Shown: positions 30,001 to 38,726 of the stretch, in pieces
Layout: each line of letters starts with the position of its first letter
Position numbering within the stretch: the stretch's first letter is position 1
NCBI RefSeq assembly: GCF_000497045.1
Contig: NW_015961970.1
Span: 744,802 to 808,801, forward strand
Direction: 5' to 3'
DNA length: 64,000 nt
Source: Kalmanozyma brasiliensis GHG001
Lineage: Eukaryota; Basidiomycota; Ustilaginomycetes; Ustilaginales
Position numbers and translations under genes: made by a program
The notes under the pieces: model-generated
What the model was told of the DNA's origin: nothing
Databases searched by the model: none
Seen by the model: the letters and a program-made list of their open reading frames with translations, nothing else

Positions 30001-32915
30001 CAGAGATGTCTCACCTGGCCGCGGCCGCATAGAGAGGAGGAGGCAGGGCAGCGGATCGAGATTTCGCTCGAAAAGCATTCACACTCCGTCACTCAGGAAC
30101 GCAATCGGCGGACTCGAAACCTTTTTTTTCTTTCGCACTTGAGCCTGTCAAATGTCGAAGCCCAACAGGCGCTCCGACGTGCAAGGCTAGTGTCACCACA
30201 CACTCACACCATACGAGCCTGGCCTTGTCTCGTGTTACGCTAGCAAAGGACACCACATAGCAAGCCCAGTGTGGCTGCCTTGGAATGCCGCTGCCTGTGT
30301 CATGGCTGTTGCTGTCTGTGGAACGCCGTCTTTGTGGCGTGAAGGGAGTGGGCTGGTCGTGGTAGGATGGTGATCAGCACCTTGACGAGGAGCGGCCGAA
30401 TTGAAAGTCAGGAACGCGGTTGGCACAAAAATAAAATAAAAATATCAAAAAGGATGGCTCGCTGAGCTTGACGATGGTGATGATGATGAGGACGAGGCCT
30501 CCAAGCCACCAAATTTCGACACAAGATTTCCTACGCCCACGGAGGTCTGATCTGAAATTTCATCAAACGCTCACGCCTCTCCGCGCTCTCAAGGTTCCTG
30601 CTCCGACATCTGGATCAGTACATCCCACATCGTCATGGTCTCATGTAGCATATGCGTGCTCAAACCGCCACGCTCTACAGCCCAAAGGTCGTAATCTGAA
30701 CGAATTCGGCGCGCAAGAGGATCGTTTGTCGTTGTCATAAAGCGATCGCCCACCTGCCTATTGCGGCTGGTTGGTAAGGCTGGAATTTCAATATGAAGTC
30801 ACGGTTCGTCTCAGATGCAGCCCCGGGCTTGACCGAGCGACGTCAAGGGTCTTGCTTTGCCCTTAGGGCCTCGATGCTCGCCCTCCAGCCTCTCTGATTC
30901 ACTTATGCACCATGCCAACTAAGCGACGCCGATGGAGCAGGCTCGGCATGGAGCCAAGCGCCCGACCCAGGAAGAGGCAGCGCCAGACGGCGGCCTGGTG
31001 CAAAATCACGATACATCAATCAACAGACGTGCAAGCACAAGACTTGATCTTCTTGATTGCTGGTCCGCCTGAAGCAGGAGCGGGCTCGTCAAGCAGTGCC
31101 GACCGTGACAGGAAAAAGGAGGAGGAGAGATTTTCTTGCTGCAGGGCGGCAAGCGCTTCCAAGTGCGACTCTGATTTCAAGGCATGCGAGACCCTGGCTG
31201 CCCTTTCCAGGCCCGGCAGTGGATACCGAGCCACACTCTTCAACTGCCCACACACATCATCCGATAAGTCACCGGTGCCACAGAAGGCTTCTGGGTCTTA
31301 CTTCTCGTCTGCGAGCAACTGGCTCATCGGTGCGCCTTCGTACGGCGTCGTGGCTGTGGTGGCAGTCCTCCATCCAGCCTCCTCCTCAACGACCGCCCTC
31401 CTTCATGGGTTGACCCTCGAGCTAATTTGCAATTTGCAGAGCGACAAGCTAAGGAACAAAGCAACAATCCAGACCCCGACCTGGTGTCATTCTCATCGCC
31501 TCGTCTCCCTCCTCCTATGCACGGCTTGTCTCTCTCGGAGCTGCATCGCCCTGACTGTCCTGTGCAAAATACAGTAGGTCGCTTGGTCGCTCGACCGCTT
31601 GCTCCCTCTAGTCATCTGCGCCTGTCACCATGATTTCGAAGCTGTCTCACTTCTCCGGGAGCCTCCGCCTGTCGCCTGAGATGGTATCTCACCTGAGCCT
31701 TCCACCCCCGACACTGCAAGATGGAATGTTTTCGTCACCGTGTCTGCATGATACGACACTATACTGGGCCTGGCCTGGGTTCGTTTTGGTTCTGCAGCTG
31801 CTCTTGCCGCACTGCCATTGTCCTCTCGAGTCCCGGCAGGGTTCCGCTTGAGACCCGCCTCCCCTTCGCTTTCTCCCTGGGTGCCACAGCAAGCGCCGCA
31901 CAAGTTCAGCATGCTGGTGGTGGGCTTTGTGGTATGAGCTGACTTCTGGTTTCAGGTCAAGCTCCCCTCTCTTCACTCGATTTCAGTCCGCCTAGAGCTC
32001 CGTTCATCATTGGACACTAGCGTCGTGCGGCCAATTTGCCGCTCCCCTTCTCTCCTGCGTCTTGCTCTCATACAATTTGAGCTCGAGCCCTAGCTCCGCT
32101 CTACCCAGCCATGCACTACACCTGCATCTGAATCTGCATCAACCTAGCTCACAGAGCGTCAAGCGCCGCCCCTCCCTTCCCTGTATCGTGGCATCATTGT
32201 TTGCTTGCTCGCCTACTCGCCACGCCAAGCTAATTCCTGGAGAGGGGTGATTGACGCTGCATTCTTATTGTCGCCTCGTTCGCTTCCTCCCCTACGGGTC
32301 CCATTCCAACCTCATGGACGGTCTGGCCTCCGCCGTGTCTCGCCTGCCCCTCTGCCCTCTCGCCCTAGCTGTCCGTACCCAGAATACGCTGCATTGTCTC
32401 GCTCGCCCTCTGCCGTAGGCCAATCTCGCGCAGGCACCCCTGCCGCCAGGTCGCAGTCCTTCGCTGCAACACGGCGTTGCCGTTCCGCCAACACCTTTCT
32501 CTTGCCTTCCTCAAGACTATTACTACCAACCGTCGTCACGACTTTCTTCCCTTCTCTCCATCATCCCTTTCGACCACCGTTGCCAGTTCCTCCTCAGCAT
32601 TGTGTTTCCGTCCCTTGCCAACTCCATACCGACGCTACTGCTGCAACGCATTCCAGTCCCATCGACACTTGATCTCCTTGTTCGGCCTCGATACCAGATC
32701 GATAAGCAGCCGACCCTAAATAGCCGTCGAAAGTGACGTCCGACATCCTCACGGCCCAACATCCTTGTTCAGCTTGACCGCAGTCACTGGGCATTCGACT
32801 CTGTGCGACACCTACCACCCTAAAAGACCACCTCTTACAGCTCGATCGAAGCCGCATACTAGCTCGCTCTTCGCCCAGCAGTCACAGCCTGATTGATACG
32901 AGCTTCCGACCTCCC
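27065..32915. other. Gene-poor region of nearly 6 kb
   Basis: No frame here shows a recognisable domain, signal or consistent coding pattern. The longest (28271-28936 plus, 27615-28100 minus, 30912-31577 plus) read as scrambled sequence rich in Arg, Ser and Cys. Seen: an imperfect direct repeat (GGTAAGGCGA..., near 28936 and 28985), an A-rich patch (AAAAATAAAATAAAAATATC) at about 30426-30445, and from about 31500 to 32915 a C/T-rich stretch typical of a promoter and long 5' leader of the FAM72-like gene. No terminal repeats, transposase or reverse transcriptase frame was found. A non-coding transcript or decayed mobile sequence remains possible. Confidence 0.45.
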
Positions 32916-34205
32916 ATGTCAGAGTCTTCTGCGACGCCTCGTTCAGCTGCCAACACTGCTGCGTCGCTCCTGCCCTCTTGGCCTGAACCGCCTCGACCGG
33001 CGTACGCACTAGCCCCTATCCCGGCCTACAGCTCTCGGTCCATCTCACGGTCTAGCTCGCTACGCTCCGCCTCTTCTGCCTCGCAGCGCTCCCCGTTTCA
33101 CGGAAGGTCTTCTCCTTACCCTTCATCTCGACCTGCGCGTTCCGAACTGCACGAGATGCATTCATCACAGAGCGCGTCGACGTCACACGAGGCTGAGCTG
33201 TACCGCACACGCCAGGCGCTGCAGTCGCAAGTCGGGCTGCGACAGCCGACCTCAGCCTCACGTCAGGCACCTTTGCAGTCACGCACCATGTCGAGCAGCT
33301 CGCATTCCCGCACGTCGACCACAGCCACCAACTCTCAATCTTCGAGCAGGGAAGCGCAGCACAAGGTGTATCTGCTCAACTGCAAGCACTGCGGCAACTT
33401 TCTCAGCGATCGCGGAATGAAGGCGGTGCTTCTGCTCAAGCCCAACATCACGCTCTACAGCACCGACATTGTGCCCTCGACCTGCGGTCCTTTCTTTGCC
33501 GGCTCTCACTTCCACGGTGGAGTCGACTCGAACGAGCCGCCTGTGGAGCGAACGTGCGAGTGCCTGACGCAGAGCATCGGCTGCTACGGCTGCGGTGCTC
33601 AGGTGGGCTACAACATCATTTCGCCATGTGCACGCTGCACGAGTAGCGTCATGAAACACTCGAGGAGCTCTAACGGCCACCGCACGGTGCTTCACTGCTC
33701 CGAGATTGCGGTCCGAGAGCGCCGTTACATCCCCGGTGAGCCAGGGGTCCGCGCACAGCCGGTGCCCCCTGTTCACCTCACGGCAAGCCCTGCGCAGGCT
33801 CACGCTGATGCGCTGCTCGACGTGCCGCTCAGCCAATCGTTGCAGACGAACCTGTTTCGACACAGCAACGAGTCGCGCCGAGATGTCTACCGGATGCAGA
33901 CTGGTTACGAGGAAGACGATCTCGAGGCCGAAAAGGCCGAGATGAACGCTGCTCTTCACTACCACTCTTCGCAACAGTATGTCCACCGTGATGGTCGGCT
34001 GTCGAGCTACCCTCCTGCGCACGACATGACTGGTGCTTCGAGCAGGGCCTCTTCGTCGCCAGCCTCGTCCTCCACTGCTTCGAAAGGAGGTCGTGTGCTT
34101 CGAAGGGGCGACACTCTCTATTGGGCTGACTTGATCGCCGGCGGCGAGCGAGCTCAACCGTTTGATCCCGATCCGATCCTCGAGAGGCCCATCGTCGGCA
34201 GGTAA
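32916..34205 (+). CDS. FAM72-family (YPEH2) cysteine-rich protein
   Basis: The protein is 429 aa. The central block (about 150-265) matches the FAM72 family: LNCKHCGNFLSDRGMKAVLL, LYSTDI, CECLTQSIGCYGCGAQVGYN and SPCARCTSS, with four CxxC/CxC pairs (156/159, 214/216, 223/226, 238/241) likely to bind zinc. A short C-terminal piece (GDTLYWADLIAGG, about 400-412) matches the end of the family domain. Human FAM72A binds the uracil-DNA glycosylase UNG2 and promotes its loss; whether fungal members do so is not known to me. The N-terminal 145 residues and the 265-395 linker are disordered Ser/Arg-rich sequence, making this protein almost three times the length of human FAM72 (about 149 aa). Upstream is a long C/T-rich leader. 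Confidence 0.82.
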   Translation: MSESSATPRSAANTAASLLPSWPEPPRPAYALAPIPAYSSRSISRSSSLRSASSASQRSPFHGRSSPYPSSRPARSELHEMHSSQSASTSHEAELYRTRQALQSQVGLRQPTSASRQAPLQSRTMSSSSHSRTSTTATNSQSSSREAQHKVYLLNCKHCGNFLSDRGMKAVLLLKPNITLYSTDIVPSTCGPFFAGSHFHGGVDSNEPPVERTCECLTQSIGCYGCGAQVGYNIISPCARCTSSVMKHSRSSNGHRTVLHCSEIAVRERRYIPGEPGVRAQPVPPVHLTASPAQAHADALLDVPLSQSLQTNLFRHSNESRRDVYRMQTGYEEDDLEAEKAEMNAALHYHSSQQYVHRDGRLSSYPPAHDMTGASSRASSSPASSSTASKGGRVLRRGDTLYWADLIAGGERAQPFDPDPILERPIVGR

Positions 34206-35112
34206 TCGAAACGTTTCCTTGCCCGCAGCAAGAGCTTTCAATAGCTCCAGCAGCAACACCCTGCATGTCTCTCTTGCACACCACTTCGGTCCATCTCTTC
34301 GTCGTTCTTGCTTCTAGTCCTGACGCTCCACGCTTCACAATCGCCCATGCATCTCCTTTACTACTTCTCGCACTATCATCCCTCACGAGCTTCTCTAATC
34401 CGCTACGTAGCATACGCTCGAGCCTGCTCTCTTCATCCTCATTCGCCGTAGAGCGGCCGAGCTTATCCACTGGGCCCTCGCTATCTTTACTCGCTTGCAT
34501 GTCGTCCCCTATGCATATCATGTCCTTGCTAATCAATCATAGATGTCCTTCTCCGTTCTTCTTGGTCGAGTCTGTCCGCGTCACTGCGGAGAGTCTGGAG
34601 GCGTCGCCTGGGGTGATGGGCTTAAGCGAAGGGGCAGACCCTGCATCAGCCTGCAGCACACTCGTCTGGCGCTGTCAAATTCCAGGAGAAAGAGAAATGC
34701 CAGCCTTTGTGTGACAAGCTCAGGAGCAAAGAACGCCTCGCCCCTTTTTGGTGGAGGCATTTTGAAGCGGAGACTGGACTGCAACCGCACTCTTTTTAAA
34801 TCCAAAATGCCGTCCCAACTCGGAAGAAGAGGCGCGTGCTCGTGAGCTCGTGTGGGCGTTGCAAAGTGTTGGTGTAAGACTTGGGCGCTTGTGATCCTAG
34901 AGAGTAGCCATCCAGACGGACTGAGCCATCCTCATCCCTTTGCATCTTTCGACATCAGCACTCTCCAGTCACGCCCCGTACTGCTCCGGAGCCGCAGGCA
35001 GGAATCGGATAGGCCAGGCTCAGCTTCCTCTCCAACTTCCCACGTCAGCATCGCTACCGCCTCTTCACGTCCAAAGACGCCTGGCTACTACCGCCAACCA
35101 CACCATCATACC
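34206..35112. other. Intergenic region and possible 5' exon of the BTB gene
   Basis: This stretch holds the 3' UTR of the FAM72-like gene and the start region of the BTB gene. The BTB frame is open from 34852 to its first ATG at 35113, and the last part is Ser/Pro-rich like coding sequence. A possible first exon is 34807-34841 (beginning ATGCCGTCCC), with donor GTGAGC at 34842 and acceptor ACATCAG ending at 34958; the join keeps the frame. Confidence 0.35.
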
Positions 35113-38100
35113 ATGCAGAATCACATCTACGAGCTCGGCCTGCTTGGCGGCCGATGCTCTGACATCCGCATCAGGGCGTTCGGTCGCATCTATCATCTGC
35201 ACCGTCTCGTCCTCATCCAGTCCGGCTTCTTCCGCGCCATGCTCTGCGGCGGCTACGCAGAAGATCTCGCAGCTGCTTCTGCCGCAGCCACGCTCAGCAA
35301 GGGCAACAGTCACAGCACCTCTTCGGCCCACGCAACGGGATCAACATCGAAAGACGCAGACAACGATGTGGTGCAGCTGCACTTTGACGATCCCAACATC
35401 AGCAGAGCCGCTTTCGAGTACAGCATCGCACGGCTCTATGGCGACGGTCCCAAGCTGGTGCTGCCTTTCTGGTCGACTCCTTCATCAGATCACCCCTTCA
35501 CGCCGGCGCTGAGCATGCGACTATCGCAATCGAACGACTTGAAGATGGCCAACCTGCTGATCGACAAGCGCTCTCATCCAGCTACGCCAAGATTCCTGCT
35601 CTCGCTCTTGGCCACATCCATCTACCTCAACATTCCGAGCGTCACGGCACAAGCACTCACCCTCGTACTGTGCTCGATGACTCCCTTCACCGTGACGCAA
35701 TACCTTCGCTTCGCCATCGGATGCGGTATCGAAGGCACGGATCTGAACAGATCCGCGTCGGACGAGATGCGACATGATCTTGACGAGTGGGATTGGGAAC
35801 TCGAAGGTCCTGCACGAACGCTCGAGGAGATCGCTCGCCTGGATCCCACATCGAGCACATCGCCACAACTTCACTCCGAGCGGCAATTCCGGAGCTACGC
35901 TGCGGGCACCTCAGACGATCTTTCCTCCGCCTTCGCCAACAAGCTCCACGTAGCGCCCTCTGCTCAAGGAATGAGGCGAGGGTCGTCCGCTTCGCCTGAA
36001 AGGAAGACCTCGCGAGGTCAATTGGCCCATGGTGCAGAGATGACCTCGACTCCATCTCGTTCCAACATCACGACCCGCGATGACACGCGCAGCGCTCAGA
36101 AGACCGCAGGGTTCCGAGAACCCGAGCCTGCAGGACTTGGCATGGTTGCGACAGGCAGCATCACGCCACAGTATCATTACGGAACCACAGCAGACAAGAT
36201 CGGAGAGGCCTGCGTCTGCTGGTACGCACGCTGGGGCTTCAACATCTTTGAGCTCGAGAGCTCGATGGAGCGCGAACGCGTCATCGAGATCGAGACCTGG
36301 ATCAGCATGTGCCGGGAGGACCGCGACCTAGCACGACTGACGCTGCTGCGCGACCGTCTTCACACTGGTGATGTCGATCTCCTGCACACGTCCATGCTTC
36401 CTCGCGGTCGCATGCCGGATTCCGAAGAGCGCATGCCGTCGCCGCGACTACGCGTGTGGTCGTATCCATCGATGCCCAGCGCTTGGGTGCGCGCCGTTAT
36501 TTCATCAGACGGCTTCTACGTGCCCTCGGAGCTGCACCGGTACGAGTTCGCCAAGAAAGTCGTCGAGTTTCGGCGCAAGCAGAAGGCTCTTATCACTGTC
36601 CTTGACCGTCTCATCGACGAGTGGATGCGCGAGGACGAGGAGGAGATTTTGCGGAAAGCCACAGCTGCACCTGACTCGAACAAGAAGACGGGTGCGGCTC
36701 CGAAGGCTTCGACCTCCAGCGCAGCGTCGTCGGACATCGGCGACGGCTTCGGCTTCAAAGCTTTCCGCCGCACCACCTCCTCCGTGGACGGAGACAGCGA
36801 CATGGACCCTGCTAGCACGCCCCTGCAAGAAGCATGGGATGACGGTGTTGAATCGACTGCATTCTCGGCAACGCTCGATGAAGACGAAGCAGAGTACGAA
36901 GAGCTCTTCTCCTCCGGTATCTACTACTCGCACATGCCTTTTCAGGCGCTCAACAAGATCAGCGCAGACATCTCGCCGTCTACCGGGCGGTCGTATACCC
37001 CTCTCAGCGTCCTCCAAGCTGCCTTGTGGGTGAGCAACGAGCTCAAGACACACATCCTGTCAAGCCAGGATCCGCTTCAAAGGCGTGAAAGTTCAGCGAC
37101 CCTGCACGATCCAGAGACGGCGAGTCAGGCTGCCTCAGCCGAGCAGGGAGACTCGTCGGATCCAGAGGCCGACGGTTCGGGCGAATTGGGTGTCTCGAGC
37201 TCCATCGTACACTTCCGCGACGCTTTTGAGTCGACCCTCCCGTCAGCTGGACGCTTCTCACGCAGCCGATCGGGGACGCCCGGCTACAAGGCGGACGATT
37301 CCGATGCTACGCTAAGCTTTGGATCGACGTCCGGGCTGGGAGGTCTCGCAGCTAGCCCGCTGATGCTCGGTACCTCCGGCGGCGGGAAAGCAGCTTTGCT
37401 GGATAAGAGGTTCTATCTTGTACCATCTGACGACACTGTCCGATTTGGCGACAGTCTGACTTCCGTGGTCGGATCGGTCGTCCCGTCCAGCTCAGCTGCA
37501 TCACGCGCCACTGGCTCTGATGACGAACGCAGTCGCCCATCTGCCGCATTTGCAGATGACCCTCTGGGGCCCTCTGGCATCGCTGCCATCCAGATCCCAC
37601 GCACGCTCCCCATCCCAGCCGTGATGCACCACGACCCATCTCACCCATCCACCCACCGCCGCGACCGATCTCACTTCTACGGCATCGCCAACGACGTTGC
37701 CACTGGTCGCGAACTCGGCTCTTACGCGTCCGACCTCCTTACTCAACCCCCCTCCCCCTCTTCCGCCCTCTTCGACCATCCCCCCACCCGCCGCTCGGTC
37801 GGCGGCGAGGACCCCGACTCCTTCGCCGAAACCTCCTCTCTCTCCTCCACCTCCTCCGACCCACCCGAGCGCTGGACCGGCTACGAACCGATGCGTGTCG
37901 GCGTCGAGTTTTTCGGCATCGACAAGCTGCACGAAAAGCAACGGCTCTACTCGCCGACGTTCTTCTACGCGGGCAGTGTGTGGAATCTGTACGTGCAGGT
38001 GGTGAAGAAGGTGAAGGGTGTGCAGTTGGGGGTGTATTTGCATCGGCAGAGTATGCGGGAGGATTTGCCGCTGAGCAGTGCGCCCGATGCAGAAGAGGTG

Positions 38101-38538
38101 ATGGCGAGGGGGGATTCGACGCCGAGGGGTGGGAGTTTTTTCGATGCGTCGTTTGCTTCGCCCGTCTCCGGTGGGGGTGTGGGGAGCACGCTGACGTTGC
38201 CTCACGGTACCACCACCACGCGTCTAGCCACCGACCCGGACATCACAGAGCTCTACCCAGGAGGACCCACCGTTCGCCCGACATCAGCACCCGCGATCCC
38301 CTACCGCGACCCCCGCCCCCACCTCCGCGCCTACTTCTCCATCCACTGCCCCTCCCCCCTCGGCAATGCACTCACCAAATTCAGCTCCGGTCCGGACAAG
38401 TTTACGGTGAGCCAGAGCTGGGGTTGGAAATCCTCCTCGCTGCTAGGAACGGTTTGGTTGGATGGGGGTGAGTTGGACGGTGGGAAAGCGGGGTTGTGCT
38501 ATCGATTTCGGTGCGTTTGCTCTATTGGACTGGTGTAG
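35113..38538 (+). CDS. Germ-cell-less-like BTB/POZ domain protein
   Basis: The protein is 1141 aa from the first in-frame ATG. The BTB domain begins at GGRCSDIRIRAFGRIYHLHRLVL (split over about residues 10-33), continues with QSGFFRAMLCGGY and the delayed VQLHFDDPNISRAAFEYSIARLYGD, the form seen in germ-cell-less proteins and their fungal relatives. BTB proteins of this type can be CUL3 adaptors, and animal GCL sits at the nuclear envelope; the role here is inferred only from the fold. Most of the rest is low-complexity, with folded parts near residues 355-490 (CVCWYARWGFNIFE, WISMCREDRDLA) and at the C-terminus (FFGIDKLHEKQRLYSPTFFYAGSVWNLYV), typical of fungal members. A short upstream exon (34807-34841) would add about 63 residues. 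Convergent with the OSBP gene. Confidence 0.75.
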   Translation: MQNHIYELGLLGGRCSDIRIRAFGRIYHLHRLVLIQSGFFRAMLCGGYAEDLAAASAAATLSKGNSHSTSSAHATGSTSKDADNDVVQLHFDDPNISRAAFEYSIARLYGDGPKLVLPFWSTPSSDHPFTPALSMRLSQSNDLKMANLLIDKRSHPATPRFLLSLLATSIYLNIPSVTAQALTLVLCSMTPFTVTQYLRFAIGCGIEGTDLNRSASDEMRHDLDEWDWELEGPARTLEEIARLDPTSSTSPQLHSERQFRSYAAGTSDDLSSAFANKLHVAPSAQGMRRGSSASPERKTSRGQLAHGAEMTSTPSRSNITTRDDTRSAQKTAGFREPEPAGLGMVATGSITPQYHYGTTADKIGEACVCWYARWGFNIFELESSMERERVIEIETWISMCREDRDLARLTLLRDRLHTGDVDLLHTSMLPRGRMPDSEERMPSPRLRVWSYPSMPSAWVRAVISSDGFYVPSELHRYEFAKKVVEFRRKQKALITVLDRLIDEWMREDEEEILRKATAAPDSNKKTGAAPKASTSSAASSDIGDGFGFKAFRRTTSSVDGDSDMDPASTPLQEAWDDGVESTAFSATLDEDEAEYEELFSSGIYYSHMPFQALNKISADISPSTGRSYTPLSVLQAALWVSNELKTHILSSQDPLQRRESSATLHDPETASQAASAEQGDSSDPEADGSGELGVSSSIVHFRDAFESTLPSAGRFSRSRSGTPGYKADDSDATLSFGSTSGLGGLAASPLMLGTSGGGKAALLDKRFYLVPSDDTVRFGDSLTSVVGSVVPSSSAASRATGSDDERSRPSAAFADDPLGPSGIAAIQIPRTLPIPAVMHHDPSHPSTHRRDRSHFYGIANDVATGRELGSYASDLLTQPPSPSSALFDHPPTRRSVGGEDPDSFAETSSLSSTSSDPPERWTGYEPMRVGVEFFGIDKLHEKQRLYSPTFFYAGSVWNLYVQVVKKVKGVQLGVYLHRQSMREDLPLSSAPDAEEVMARGDSTPRGGSFFDASFASPVSGGGVGSTLTLPHGTTTTRLATDPDITELYPGGPTVRPTSAPAIPYRDPRPHLRAYFSIHCPSPLGNALTKFSSGPDKFTVSQSWGWKSSSLLGTVWLDGGELDGGKAGLCYRFRCVCSIGLV

Positions 38539-38726
38539 CGCCTTCACTGCTGGCTCGTGGGGTAAACATCTTTGCATTGATCGAGAAAAAGCATCTTGGA
38601 TTCTGTTTGTGGTGTGTGTGGGATGGTACAGTGCGAGCGAGACATTGAGAATGGAGCACATTGGCCCGAGGTGCGGTGCAGCATCAAGAAGGGTATGGGT
38701 CTGGGGAAAGAAAGAGGGTGGAGTTT

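Noticed and set aside
30108..30130. GGACTCGAAACC followed by a run of eight T, like a tRNA end with a pol III terminator
   Set aside because: The B-box match on the minus strand has an extra base, and no cloverleaf can be drawn on either side. The T run lies on the wrong side for a minus-strand tRNA.
30912..31577. 221-codon plus-strand open frame
   Set aside because: Reads as chance translation of C/T-rich and mixed intergenic DNA; no domain and no conserved-looking block.
38220..38538. Possible extra 3' intron at GTGCGT near the end of the BTB gene
   Set aside because: The unspliced C-terminus (YRFRCVCSIGLV) looks like a plausible family end, and no acceptor leading to similar sequence was seen before the convergent OSBP gene.
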